A stretch of DNA of 64,000 nt. It comes from Fimbriimonas ginsengisoli Gsoil 348 (lineage in GTDB: Bacteria > Armatimonadota > Fimbriimonadia > Fimbriimonadales > Fimbriimonadaceae). The notes beneath the pieces are model-generated. The model had not been told where the DNA came from, made no database searches, and worked only from the letters and a program-made list of their open reading frames with translations. The position numbers and the translations under genes were made by a program. Shown here piece after piece: positions 26,795 through 35,627 of this stretch (position 1 is the first letter of the stretch; each line of letters starts with the position of its first letter). The stretch lies in contig CAMCVK010000011.1 in NCBI GenBank assembly GCA_945881865.1, forward strand, positions 62,001 through 126,000. The letters run 5' to 3'.

Positions 26795-27142
26795 ATGTTT
26801 GCACTCAACTTTTACACCGACCTCTACGGAGACGTTCTCCGAAACAACCGCAAGACGGTCACGATCCGTCTCGGAGATAAGTCTGCCAAATATCAGACGG
26901 GAATGGTGGTCTGGGTGACCATTGGCCCCCGTTTTGGCCGCCGCCAAAAGCTCTACAGCGCCATTCTCGATCGGGTGGAGACCAAGCCGATCGCCGATCT
27001 GAGCCCACGCGACATCGAACGCGAGAACCCGGAGTTCCGCAGCCAGGACGACGTCATCGCGATGCTCAGCCGGATTTACGGCGACGTGATCACCCCGGAA
27101 CAACCCGTCACCGTCATCTATTTCAGTCGAGTTGATGAATAA
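26795..27142 (+). CDS. ASCH/PUA-like RNA-binding domain protein
   Basis: 115 residues. KTVTIRLGDKSAKYQTGMVVWVTIG, followed by the 'srildrv..kpi.dls..di..e' helix region, looks like the ASCH/PUA-like fold: a beta-barrel with the K-T-x-T-x-R start typical of ASCH proteins. Such domains bind RNA or modified bases. It lies 17 bases before the next gene and probably shares an operon with it and mnmG, a tRNA-modification gene. That context fits an RNA-related role but does not prove it. Confidence 0.7.
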   Translation: MFALNFYTDLYGDVLRNNRKTVTIRLGDKSAKYQTGMVVWVTIGPRFGRRQKLYSAILDRVETKPIADLSPRDIERENPEFRSQDDVIAMLSRIYGDVITPEQPVTVIYFSRVDE

Positions 27143-27159
27143 CTAAAAGGCTAAGTAAC

Positions 27160-27768
27160 ATGGCAGACCTCACGTCACTCTCGTCGTACGGCCAGGATCC
27201 GTTCCTCCACAACCACCTGTTGCTCAAAAAGAAGCTCCTGAAGCTTGTCGGCGGAGAGTTTCGCCTGTTCGCGCCCAACGGCGAGCTAGCGCTGGTCGCC
27301 CACCAGAAGGGTTTTAAGCTGAAGGAAGAGATCACCGTCTACGCCGATGACTCGAAGTCGCGACCGCTGATTGGCATCTTTGCGCGGCAGATCATGGACT
27401 TCAATGCCTCGTACGACGTGGTCGACCTGACGAACAATTCCAAGATTGGGGTCCTTCGCCGGAAGGGTTGGAGCTCCATCGCGCGGGACGAATGGGAAGT
27501 GTTGGACCCGTGGGACAAGCAGGTCGGCAGTCTGTTTGAAGACAGCATCGCCATGGCGCTCATTCGGCGGCTACTGACGAATCTGGTGCCCCAAAACTAC
27601 GATATGGAAGTTATGGGCACGAAGGTCGTGGACTTCAAGCAGAACTTTAACCCGTTCGTCTACCACCTTCAGGTCATCTTTACGGTGCCCCCAAACCAGT
27701 TTGATCGGCGAATCGGCGTCGCCGCATCCATCCTTTTGGCCGCCATCGAAGGTAGGCAGCGAAACTAA
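27160..27768 (+). CDS. Phospholipid scramblase/LURP-one-related (LOR) domain protein
   Basis: 202 residues. The start PFLHNHLLLKKKLLKLVGGEF, followed by 'lf.pnGelal.a..k.fklkEei.vy.d....pl..i.ar.i.df.a.Ydv.D' strands, is typical of bacterial LURP-one-related/scramblase-like proteins with a tubby-like beta-barrel. LRRKGWSSIARDEWEV continues the barrel. Bacterial members are poorly characterised and may bind lipids. ATG 27160, close to the ASCH gene; its stop is two bases before the TTG start of mnmG, so all three are probably one operon. Confidence 0.75.
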   Translation: MADLTSLSSYGQDPFLHNHLLLKKKLLKLVGGEFRLFAPNGELALVAHQKGFKLKEEITVYADDSKSRPLIGIFARQIMDFNASYDVVDLTNNSKIGVLRRKGWSSIARDEWEVLDPWDKQVGSLFEDSIAMALIRRLLTNLVPQNYDMEVMGTKVVDFKQNFNPFVYHLQVIFTVPPNQFDRRIGVAASILLAAIEGRQRN

Positions 27769-27770
27769 GC

Positions 27771-29636
27771 TTGGCCGAATCGTTCGACGTTATCGTGGTT
27801 GGGGCCGGGCATGCCGGCATCGAAGCGGCCCTGGCGAGTGCCCGCCTGGGCCGCCGCACGCTCTGCGTCACGATGCGGCTCGACCGAATCGGTCACCTGC
27901 CCTGCAACTGCAGCATCGGCGGGCCCGCAAAGGGGCACATGGCGCGCGAAATCGACGCGCTGGGCGGCCAAATGGGGCTGACCACCGACCGCGCCGTAAC
28001 GCACATACGGCGGGTTGGCACCGGAAAAGGCCCGGCCGTGCAGACAGTCCGGGCGCACGTCTGCAAGGATCTTTACCCGCAGCTCATGCAGGAGGTTCTG
28101 GCTTCCACGCTAAATCTCACCGTTCGGGCGGGCGAGGTTCGGACGGTCCTTTACGGTCCGGACGGCGTAACGGGAGTGCAGGTTGGGGACGAGACGATCG
28201 CGACCCGGGCGGTGGTGCTAACGACCGGCACCTTTCTAAACGGCCTCTGCCACGAAGGCAAGAATAAGACCGTGGCGGCCCGCAGCGGCGACGCGGCCAC
28301 CGCCGGGCTGTCGGCATTTTTGACCCAGCTTGGAGTTCGCCTACGGCGATTCAAGACCGGAACCACGCCGCGGATTCATCGCGCCACCATCGACTACGAC
28401 CGCACCGAAACCGTAGACAGCGAGCCGGACGCTGGTCCATTTAGCTTTGTGAACAATGCGCTTTCGCCCGTTCATCCGCTGCTTCCTTCCTGGCAGACGC
28501 GCACGAACGAGACCACGCACGAAATCATTCAGTCGAACCTGGGCGAAAGCGCGATGTACAGCGGTCAGATCGAGGGCGTTGGCCCGCGATACTGCCCCAG
28601 CATCGAGGACAAAATCGTTCGCTTCGCCGACAAGCTGTCGCACCCGGTTTGGCTGGAGCAGGAGACGTGGGACGGCCCGGAGGTGTACGTCCAGGGCGTT
28701 TCGACCAGCCTCCCGGCGGCGGTTCAGATCGACATTTTGCGTTCGATTCCCGGGCTGGAAAACTGCGAGATGCTGCGGCCGGGCTACGCCGTCGAGTACG
28801 ACATGGCCGATCCGCTTCAGCTTTTGCCAACGCTGATGTCGAAGCTGCTTCCCGGCCTCTTTTTGGCCGGACAGTTGAACGGCACAAGCGGATACGAAGA
28901 AGCCGGGGGCCAGGGCCTGGTTGCCGGAGTCAATGCGGCGCGCTTCGCCGTCGGCGAGCCCGCCTGGGAGCTTTCACGCCACGACAGCTTCATCGGCGTC
29001 ATGATCGACGACCTTGTCACCAAGGGCGTCGAAGACCCTTACCGGATGCTCACCGCCCGCGCGGAGCACCGTCTGCTGCTTCGGCACGACAACGCCGACG
29101 CGCGGCTGACCCCGGTTGCCCGCGACCTCGGACTCTGTAGCGAAACTCGCTGGGAGCGGTTTTCACGAAAGCAAGAGTCCATCATCCTCGGTCGAAGCAC
29201 GCTCGAGAACACTTGGTTCACTCCTGCCGACAACGACGCCCTTGCCGCCGCCGGCTCGTCGCCGATTGAAACCAAGCAATCAGCGTTCGAACTCATGCGG
29301 CGACCGGAGTTACGGCTTGCCGGAGTCGAAAGGCTGCGTCCGCTTGGCTTGCCAACCGATCCCGCCGTTCGGGAACAGCTCGAGTTGGCCGCGATATACG
29401 AGGGCTACATCCAACGTCAGGAGCGGCTTGCCGCCCAAACGCGCCGCCTAGACGGGCTCCGCATTCCGGCCGACTGGAACTACATGACGACCGGCGGACT
29501 TAGCTATGAGACCCGCGAAAAGCTAACCCGGATTCGGCCGACCACGGTTGGGCAAGCCGGACGAATCCCCGGCGTTCGGCCTTCGGACATCGCGTTGCTC
29601 ATCGGCCACCTGCGCGGTGTCGTGGGCGCGGCTTAG
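27771..29636 (+). CDS. mnmG: tRNA uridine-5-carboxymethylaminomethyl modification enzyme MnmG (GidA)
   Basis: 621 residues, TTG start. With MnmE, MnmG uses FAD, NADH and glycine/ammonia with methylene-THF to make cmnm5U34 in tRNAs. Motifs: VVGAGHAGIEAALASARLG (FAD binding), CNCSIGGPAKGH, GTFLNG, RRFKTGTTPR, then SGQIEGVGPRYCPSIEDKI, and GQLNGTSGYEEAGGQGLVAG, all family hallmarks. The C-terminal domain ends in YETREKLTRIRPTTVGQAGRIPGV, the tRNA/MnmE-interacting helical region. Length is normal. MnmE is not in the window. It converges with galT, overlapping by four bases. Confidence 0.96.
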   Translation: MAESFDVIVVGAGHAGIEAALASARLGRRTLCVTMRLDRIGHLPCNCSIGGPAKGHMAREIDALGGQMGLTTDRAVTHIRRVGTGKGPAVQTVRAHVCKDLYPQLMQEVLASTLNLTVRAGEVRTVLYGPDGVTGVQVGDETIATRAVVLTTGTFLNGLCHEGKNKTVAARSGDAATAGLSAFLTQLGVRLRRFKTGTTPRIHRATIDYDRTETVDSEPDAGPFSFVNNALSPVHPLLPSWQTRTNETTHEIIQSNLGESAMYSGQIEGVGPRYCPSIEDKIVRFADKLSHPVWLEQETWDGPEVYVQGVSTSLPAAVQIDILRSIPGLENCEMLRPGYAVEYDMADPLQLLPTLMSKLLPGLFLAGQLNGTSGYEEAGGQGLVAGVNAARFAVGEPAWELSRHDSFIGVMIDDLVTKGVEDPYRMLTARAEHRLLLRHDNADARLTPVARDLGLCSETRWERFSRKQESIILGRSTLENTWFTPADNDALAAAGSSPIETKQSAFELMRRPELRLAGVERLRPLGLPTDPAVREQLELAAIYEGYIQRQERLAAQTRRLDGLRIPADWNYMTTGGLSYETREKLTRIRPTTVGQAGRIPGVRPSDIALLIGHLRGVVGAA

Positions 29637-30610
29637 ACTTCGCGCAAGGTTTTCGCCGTGACTTCGGGCAACGTGTCGTTGATATAGGCCCCCGCGCCGG
29701 CCTCGCTTCCCGCCAAATACTTCAGCTTGGTGGCGGTTCGGTAGGGCGGATAGAACTCGACGTGGAGCCAAGTCGACTCGTAGCCGGCGGCGGTCGGCGC
29801 TTGATGCATCGCCATCACATAGGGCATCGAAAACCCGAACAAGCGATCGTATTTCTGGGCTACCACCTGCAAGACCTCGCCAAACCCGTCTAGTTCGGCG
29901 TCGTTCATCTCCCCGAGCGAGCGGCGATGGGCTTTCGGTGCCACGTACACCTCGTAGGGGTAACGCGCAAAGAACGGGATAAACGCAACCGCCGAATCGT
30001 TCTCCACGATGATCTGGTTCTCGCCGTTCACCGCATTGGGAGCCGCGCTTGCCTCCAGTACCTCTTCCATCAGCGGGCGCCCAGTGCGCTCAAAGTGTCG
30101 CTGCTCCGCCGCCAGCTCAATCGCAAGGATTGGCGGAATGAACGGATAGGCGTAAATTTGACCGTGCGGGTGCGACAGCGTGACGCCGATCTCCTTCCCC
30201 TTGTTCTCAAAAATGAAGACGTACTCGATCTCGGGATGCGCCGCCAACGATACGTACCGATCTCTCCAAACGCGCACAAGCTTGCGAACCTGCAGAAACG
30301 GCATTTGGGCGAACGACGTGTTGGGATCTTGTGAGTAGCAAACCACCTCGCAGGCTCCCGCTGCCGGGCGCACCGGCAGGAGTTCGGTTCCGGGCACCGC
30401 CGGATTGGGCGGCGTGAGCGAGAGCGAGGGGAACTTGTTCTGAAAAACGACGATGTCGTATTCCGGAAACGGAATCTCGGTAGGAAAGCCGCCCGGCTTG
30501 GTCGGCGCCAGCGGGTTGTAGTCTGGCGGCGGGAAAAACGTCCGGTCCTGACGATGGGTCGCCGTAATCACCCATTGGTCCAAAAAAGGGTGGTAGCGCA
30601 GTTCCGACAT
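29633..30610 (-). CDS. galT: Galactose-1-phosphate uridylyltransferase
   Basis: 325 residues. GalT exchanges UMP between UDP-glucose and galactose-1-phosphate in the Leloir pathway. The HPHGQ motif near residue 173, with the nucleophilic His, and the C-terminal HVEFYPP histidine motif are both present. The start ELRYHPFLDQWVITATHRQDR is typical of the family, as is PYEVYVAPKAHR. The zinc-binding Cys pair of the E. coli enzyme is not evident, as in many bacterial GalTs. Together with the GalE-like gene at 14877-15800 it could feed UDP-galactose to the EPS locus, but the two are far apart. Confidence 0.93.
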   Translation of the reverse strand: MSELRYHPFLDQWVITATHRQDRTFFPPPDYNPLAPTKPGGFPTEIPFPEYDIVVFQNKFPSLSLTPPNPAVPGTELLPVRPAAGACEVVCYSQDPNTSFAQMPFLQVRKLVRVWRDRYVSLAAHPEIEYVFIFENKGKEIGVTLSHPHGQIYAYPFIPPILAIELAAEQRHFERTGRPLMEEVLEASAAPNAVNGENQIIVENDSAVAFIPFFARYPYEVYVAPKAHRRSLGEMNDAELDGFGEVLQVVAQKYDRLFGFSMPYVMAMHQAPTAAGYESTWLHVEFYPPYRTATKLKYLAGSEAGAGAYINDTLPEVTAKTLREV

Positions 30611-30772
30611 CGCGACCGTTTTACCTTTTGCTTACTCTCCGGATCGACGAAGAAGGTGTCGGTCCAGATTTCGTCATCCCTCCATGCTTTTTAATCCAGC
30701 CTTAACACTTTCTTAATACATTACGTTCTAAATAGTATGGTTTGGAGTCCAAGAACATCTCGGAATAATCCC

Positions 30773-31648
30773 ATGAAGAAGGCATTCACCCTTATCGAGC
30801 TGTTGGTCGTCATCGCGATCATCGCTATCCTCGCTGCAATTTTGTTCCCCGTTTTCGCTCAGGCGAAGGCTGCGGCCAAGAACGTTACTTCGTTGAGCAA
30901 CATCCGACAGATCGGTACGGCCCAGCACCTTTACTTCGGCGACAACGACGACAACAACCCGGCGGGCGACGACTACGCCGAGTGGCTTTGGATGTTCCTG
31001 TGGGCACCCTACATCAAGAGCCAGCCGGCCGACTTCAGCGGATCGAAGAACAACTTCTTCTACTCGCCGACGGCTCCCGGAAACACGCCGCAGTACCTCA
31101 GCGAGCAGCGGTACGACGAGTTCATCGAGCGAGGACTCCACACCCAGTTCAAGATGCGAACCGACCTCACCGATCCGGCTGGCGAGCGAGCCATCGTTTT
31201 CTGGTCCAGCTACTCGATCAACGAGCACTCCGTCCAGGAGTGGCCGAACATGAGCAGCTACAACGAGCCGGCAGAAACGCTGTCGATCCTCGAAGCAACC
31301 GACACGGAGATCGAAGGCGACGAACTGCGAAAGCTGTTCGCACGCGGCGTGGACTGTTCCGGCGGCCTCGCGGATAACTTCGAGTCGCGACCGACGCTCG
31401 GCGGTTACGCGGGCGGATCCAACTTCCTCTACATGGACGGCCACGCCAAGTACTCGAAGCACACCATTGGCAATCGCTTCGCTACCAGCGCCGAGAACTT
31501 CTGCGACTTCTCGCGGTACCAGTTCCCGCAGGGCGGCCGCGGTGGCTCGAGCACCACTCCAAACAGCTCGGGCGTTCGACCGGACTGCGGCGCGTGGACC
31601 GCTCCAGCAGACCAGCTGGATGCGAACGGCGCCTGCGTCGCTAAGTAA
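30773..31648 (+). CDS. Type IV pilin-like (pseudopilin) secreted protein with H-X9-DG motif
   Basis: 291 residues. The N-terminal [20 protein letters not shown] is a classic prepilin signal: short basic leader, GF/AFTLIE cleavage site and hydrophobic helix. It runs on to [12 protein letters not shown], a sequence very typical of Armatimonadota. The body is polar, and the H-X9-DG motif appears as [11 protein letters not shown] near the C-terminus, placing it in the DUF1559-like family of secreted pseudopilin proteins. ATG 30773 is chosen; an upstream ATG at 30737 only adds a polar stretch before the leader. A clean terminator follows, so it is expressed alone. Confidence 0.92.
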   Translation: MKKAFTLIELLVVIAIIAILAAILFPVFAQAKAAAKNVTSLSNIRQIGTAQHLYFGDNDDNNPAGDDYAEWLWMFLWAPYIKSQPADFSGSKNNFFYSPTAPGNTPQYLSEQRYDEFIERGLHTQFKMRTDLTDPAGERAIVFWSSYSINEHSVQEWPNMSSYNEPAETLSILEATDTEIEGDELRKLFARGVDCSGGLADNFESRPTLGGYAGGSNFLYMDGHAKYSKHTIGNRFATSAENFCDFSRYQFPQGGRGGSSTTPNSSGVRPDCGAWTAPADQLDANGACVAK

Positions 31649-31672
31649 GGCGAAGGCCAAAACATGAGCCTT

Positions 31673-31705
31673 GGGGTCCGGTGCGCTCGTACCGGACCCC
31701 TTTTT
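31673..31705 (+). terminator. Rho-independent terminator of the pseudopilin gene
   Basis: GGGGTCCGGT and ACCGGACCCC form a perfect 10-pair stem with an 8-base loop, followed at once by TTTTT (31701-31705). It begins about 25 bases after the stop. Confidence 0.9.
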
Positions 31706-31817
31706 GCATCAGGTTGTATGCGGTGCAAATCATCGCTGAAGTCTTTCGGCCATAATTCTTGCCACAACTCAAAGAGTTGGGCCGAGCTGCCCACGTTCTC
31801 CCTGTCTTAATAACGCC

Positions 31818-32855
31818 ATGATTCTTGCCTCGCTCGCGCTCCTCGTCACGGCTCAGGCCGACGTCAAGCTTCCGTTCGTTCGGCCCGCGCTGGCAACCCA
31901 GCCGGTATCCGACGACGCCGACGACCCGGCCATCTGGATCAAGCGGTCGAACTACCACCAGTCGGTGGTCTACGGCACGAATAAGATCAAAGCCCCGGGC
32001 GGCGCAATCTATGCCTACAACAACCAAGGCAAGATCATCCAGGTCATCCGAGGATTAGACCGTCCAAACAACATCGACGTCGAATATGGCCTTTCCATGG
32101 GGAACAAAGGCTTGATGGACATCGCCGTCGCAACCGAGCGCGTGGCCGGCCGACTTCGAATTTTCGCGATCAACCCGAACTCGGGCAAACTCACCGACGT
32201 CACCGGCAATACCAAGGTTCAGATGGCGGGAATTCCCGACTTTGGCGAACCGATGGGCATCGCACTCTACCGCCACGACGGCCGCATCTTTGCCTTCGTC
32301 AGCAACAAATCCGGCCTCGCCGATGGCTACATCGAGCAGTACCGCCTCTACTGGAACAGCGACGGCAACAAGGTCGATTCCCAGTTTGTGCGCCGCTTTG
32401 GCAAGTTCAGCCAGAAGAAGGAGATCGAGTCGATGGTCGTGGACGACGAAAACGGGTTCCTGTACTACAGCGATGAACGCGCCGGAATCCACAAGTACGA
32501 CATCAAGCGGCCGGATATCATGCCGCGAGAGGAGGCGTTCTGGGCCACGCCGTTTCGGGGTGACACCGAGGGGTTGGCGATCTGGAAGAAGCCGGACGGC
32601 ACGGGCTATCTAGTGGCCACCGACCAGATTCCGAACGCAACCGAGTTCACGTTCTACAAGCGCGAGGGCAACAACGCGCGGGTGGCCGTGATTCGTACTC
32701 CGGCCGATGAAACCGATGGCATCGAAGTTTCGAGCTATCCGATCAGCCCGACCCTCTGGTGCGGCGTACTCGTGGCAATGGACAGCAAGCGAAAGCGTTT
32801 CGTTTACTTCAACTGGGCCGAGTTCGAAACGACGCTCTTCAAAGGGAAACAGTAA
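31818..32855 (+). CDS. Beta-propeller phytase (3-phytase family)
   Basis: 345 residues with a short signal peptide (about 14 residues). Beta-propeller phytase features: DDADDPAIWIKRSN at the first blade, VVYGTNK, GLDRPNNIDVEYG, DIAVATER and GYIEQYRL. The acidic ligands of the calcium sites match the 'DDPAIW' and 'R-x-N-N-x-D' positions. Such enzymes release phosphate from phytate in the environment using calcium. The start at ATG 31818 follows the terminator at a distance of about 110 bases. Its 3' end overlaps the Uma2 gene by 17 bases in convergent orientation. Confidence 0.9.
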   Translation: MILASLALLVTAQADVKLPFVRPALATQPVSDDADDPAIWIKRSNYHQSVVYGTNKIKAPGGAIYAYNNQGKIIQVIRGLDRPNNIDVEYGLSMGNKGLMDIAVATERVAGRLRIFAINPNSGKLTDVTGNTKVQMAGIPDFGEPMGIALYRHDGRIFAFVSNKSGLADGYIEQYRLYWNSDGNKVDSQFVRRFGKFSQKKEIESMVVDDENGFLYYSDERAGIHKYDIKRPDIMPREEAFWATPFRGDTEGLAIWKKPDGTGYLVATDQIPNATEFTFYKREGNNARVAVIRTPADETDGIEVSSYPISPTLWCGVLVAMDSKRKRFVYFNWAEFETTLFKGKQ

Positions 32856-33354
32856 CGGAGCAACCCATCTCAAAATGGATCGTCGCCGGAGCCGTGAGGT
32901 CGAGTTCCTCGCCCTTGCGGAAGTGCTTCGTGGTTCCGGTTGCCGGGTCGAAAACAATGACGTCCCGCACGCCGTGGGAAAGGTAGAAGGGCGGGGCCAG
33001 CCGGAAGTCTTTCTCCCGCGAACTTTGGCTTACGACTTCGATGACGGCACCGGGGATGATCGTCGCCGCTTCGACGGTTGGCGGAACCTCAGTGCAATAT
33101 ATGGCCAAGTCGGGTCGCTTGTAGGAGCCGTCGGGAAACCGGACGTACATGTCTTGGTAGGAGAAACACCCGCACTCTCCGGCAGCCCCGGTGGGCTGGA
33201 TGGACTGCTCAAGCCGCTTTACCGCAATGGTATGGGCGGGCGACGGCATCAGGTCCCATAATAAAAGACCGCCTTGGATCTCGAGCTTCACGCCGAGTTC
33301 TTCGGCGGCGGCAAACGCCTCGTCGAAAGAACGTAATTCGGGCGCGGTCAGCAT
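32839..33354 (-). CDS. Uma2 family endonuclease (DUF820)
   Basis: 171 residues. The PD-(D/E)xK-type motifs are ordered SYKRPDLAIY and PGAVIEVVSQSSREKDF, with the catalytic Asp and Glu-X-Val/Val-Ser region as in Uma2. The last part (GVRDVIVFDPATGTTKHF) fits the family's 'yg..eyw.idp....v.vy' end. Uma2 proteins are common in cyanobacteria and other large genomes and are of uncertain biological function. ATG 33354 is used; the longer frame to 33642 overlaps the divergent protease gene and is low-complexity. Confidence 0.85.
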   Translation of the reverse strand: MLTAPELRSFDEAFAAAEELGVKLEIQGGLLLWDLMPSPAHTIAVKRLEQSIQPTGAAGECGCFSYQDMYVRFPDGSYKRPDLAIYCTEVPPTVEAATIIPGAVIEVVSQSSREKDFRLAPPFYLSHGVRDVIVFDPATGTTKHFRKGEELDLTAPATIHFEMGCSVTVSL

Positions 33355-33411
33355 GCCCAATTCTACGTGTTTTCGCGCGCGTCCCAGCCAACATTTCGTA
33401 GAAGTACCAAA

Positions 33412-34509
33412 ATGAGTTCCATGTCGCCGCGAGCCGAAAAACCTCCGATCACGTTCTGGTCGATTCGCATTGCGACGATCTCGGGCATTCCGATCCGGCT
33501 GCATACGACGTTCCTGCTGTTCATCCTTTGGGAGATTTGGGCGAACCGCGCCGGAGACGTAACGATCAGCCTGCTGTTCGCCTTCGCGATCTCGGTTTGC
33601 ATCCTGCTCCACGAGTTGGCGCACGCGCTTGTCGCGCGCCACTACGGCTACGCCACCTCGGAGATCACGCTGAGCCCCATCGGCGGCTACACCTTAACCG
33701 ACGGTCGCCCGACGCCCAAACAGGAGCTTCTCATCTCCGGGGCCGGGCCGCTCGTGAATGCCATCCTAGCCGGTTTCTTTTTCTTCGTGATGATCTTCAC
33801 GCGCCAAGTTTCGGGCGACTTCCGGCTTTCCAGCGAAAACTTCTGGCAGATGTTGTGCTTCGCAAACGTCATCATGGCGGTATTCAACATGATGCCGGTG
33901 TTTCCGCTCGACGGTGGCCGCATGCTGCGGGCGTTGCTCGCAATGTTTATTCCGATCCATACGGCAACAAAAATCACTACGGGCACGGGCCAAGTCCTCT
34001 CCGTCGTCCTCGGCATCGTCGGACTCGTGATCGGTGCCCCCATCCTCTGCGTGATTGCGTTCTTTCTGTTTTTGGGGGCTTCGCGCGAGCTTGCCAACTC
34101 CACGTTGCTCTCGCTGTTGCACGGCAAGACGGTTGGGGACGCGATGAGCCGGCAGTACCTCTGGCTTGCCCACGGCCAAACCGCCCAATCGGCGGCCGAT
34201 ATGATGAGCCAGACGCCGCAGGACGACTATCCGGTCGTCGTTGGGCACGACGTGGTCGGCATCGTTTCGTCGGCGGCCATTCAGTCGGCGGTGAACACCG
34301 GCGACAAAGACGCCTACCTAGCAACCCTGATGACCCGGAACTACCTTCAACTCACCCCGGATGTTGACCTCACGGTCGCCGCCGAAAAGATGGGTGTTGA
34401 ACAAGCTCCTGCCCTCGTCTATGAAGGCGACAACCTGGTGGGAACGCTTTCGAACCTGTCCCTTCAGAGGTTTATCGACTTTCAAGCCGGTGCCGCAAAA
34501 AAACGTTAG
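33412..34509 (+). CDS. Site-2 protease family (M50) membrane zinc metalloprotease with CBS-like domains
   Basis: 365 residues. HELAH (residues 67-71) gives the zinc ligands and catalytic Glu; NMMPVFPLDGGRM is the NxxPxxPLDGG motif in a later membrane helix with the third ligand. About six membrane segments surround the active site. The C-terminal ~120 residues (GDAMSRQYLWL, then YPVVVGHDVVGIVSSAAI and VYEGDNLVGTLS) form two CBS-like motifs, as in many bacterial S2P homologues. It would do regulated intramembrane proteolysis; substrate unknown. ATG 33412 is preferred; 33421 is also possible. Confidence 0.88.
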   Translation: MSSMSPRAEKPPITFWSIRIATISGIPIRLHTTFLLFILWEIWANRAGDVTISLLFAFAISVCILLHELAHALVARHYGYATSEITLSPIGGYTLTDGRPTPKQELLISGAGPLVNAILAGFFFFVMIFTRQVSGDFRLSSENFWQMLCFANVIMAVFNMMPVFPLDGGRMLRALLAMFIPIHTATKITTGTGQVLSVVLGIVGLVIGAPILCVIAFFLFLGASRELANSTLLSLLHGKTVGDAMSRQYLWLAHGQTAQSAADMMSQTPQDDYPVVVGHDVVGIVSSAAIQSAVNTGDKDAYLATLMTRNYLQLTPDVDLTVAAEKMGVEQAPALVYEGDNLVGTLSNLSLQRFIDFQAGAAKKR

Positions 34510-35570
34510 AGCATCACTTTGCGGATGCGGTGGTACGAATTGCCGCTGCTACCGTCACCATCCGTAACGATCAGATACTTTCCGTCTCGGCTGATTCGAA
34601 TGCACTCCGGCAGATAAAAAATGGCTGAGATGCCCTTGCCCTCGGCATAGCCGGCAAAACCATTTCCGGCGATGGTGATGACTTGGCCGTCCTTTATGCG
34701 ACGGATGACGTGATTCCCGGCGTCCGCAACGTACATCGCGCCGTCGGGCCCAACCTCGATGTCGGTGGGCCGGCGGAACTTCGCCTTGCTAAGGCCACCG
34801 TTGGTAAAGCCCTCACCGCCAAAGCCCGTAATGGTCGTAACCTTTCCGGTGCCGTCAATACGACGAATCGCATGATTGCCGTAATCCACGAAGACGATCG
34901 TCCCGTCCTTCGCAACCGCCATTCCGGCGGGTCTATTTAGGCGAGCGGCTACCAGAGTTGCATCAGCGTAGCCGGGCGTGTCGGCCTTGCCAGCACTCGT
35001 CTTGATCTGGTCATCGGCGATGTCAATCAACTGAAGCGTGTGGCGGTTCCATACCGTAAATGCCGGATTGCCGGTGCTAAGACCCTGAATGCCTCGCACA
35101 TAGCCAGGAAGCTCCTTCCAAAGGGTACGAGCGCCGGTCGTCTTGTCCACTCGCCAAAGTCTTGAGTCCGAGCGACCTGCGGTTTCAGTGGCGACGAGCA
35201 GCTGGCCGCTAAGACTGAGAATGTGGATTGCGTACGGTCGGCTCTTGTCGGCCCAGGTCGCCAACGTCGAGACTATTCCGCCCGGGCTGATCTTGCGAAT
35301 CGAGCTGTTGTTGTAATCCGAGATGTAGATGTTGCCATCCGAATCGATCTCGGCCCCAACCGGAGTGCGGAAGGTGGCGGTGGCGACGGGGCCGTCGGCG
35401 TTGCCCGCCGTCCCGCTCCCCGCGATCAGCGAGGTTTTGCCGGTGTTCCCACCAACGTCAATCCCACTGCCCCCACCTGTAGAGCCACCCGAGCCACCGC
35501 ACCCGGCGAAAACGGCCGACAGTGCCGCCGCCGCCATTGCAATCCTGCCAAACCGAAAGCCGTTACGCAT
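34506..35570 (-). CDS. NHL-repeat lipoprotein 1
   Basis: 354 residues. The N-terminal segment ends with the lipobox AVFAGC, so it is probably lipid-anchored after Cys. Then a Gly/Ser-rich linker and repeated NHL blades of the form 'VGAEIDSDGNIYISDYNNSSIRKI' and 'DIEVGPDGAMYVADAGNHVIRRI' build a six-bladed propeller. NHL domains bind ligands or partners. It is tandem with a second paralogue. Converges with the S2P gene, overlapping by four bases. Confidence 0.85.
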   Translation of the reverse strand: MRNGFRFGRIAMAAAALSAVFAGCGGSGGSTGGGSGIDVGGNTGKTSLIAGSGTAGNADGPVATATFRTPVGAEIDSDGNIYISDYNNSSIRKISPGGIVSTLATWADKSRPYAIHILSLSGQLLVATETAGRSDSRLWRVDKTTGARTLWKELPGYVRGIQGLSTGNPAFTVWNRHTLQLIDIADDQIKTSAGKADTPGYADATLVAARLNRPAGMAVAKDGTIVFVDYGNHAIRRIDGTGKVTTITGFGGEGFTNGGLSKAKFRRPTDIEVGPDGAMYVADAGNHVIRRIKDGQVITIAGNGFAGYAEGKGISAIFYLPECIRISRDGKYLIVTDGDGSSGNSYHRIRKVML

Positions 35571-35627
35571 GTCGCAAGCGTAGCCGTTTGGGCCGCTGCG
35601 CCGAAGTCCCGTTTTTTGGCGAGCAGG

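Noticed and set aside
30728-31660. 310-codon minus-strand frame opposite the pseudopilin
   Set aside because: The pseudopilin has an unmistakable N-terminus and a terminator; the antisense frame is valine/arginine-rich and shows no domain.
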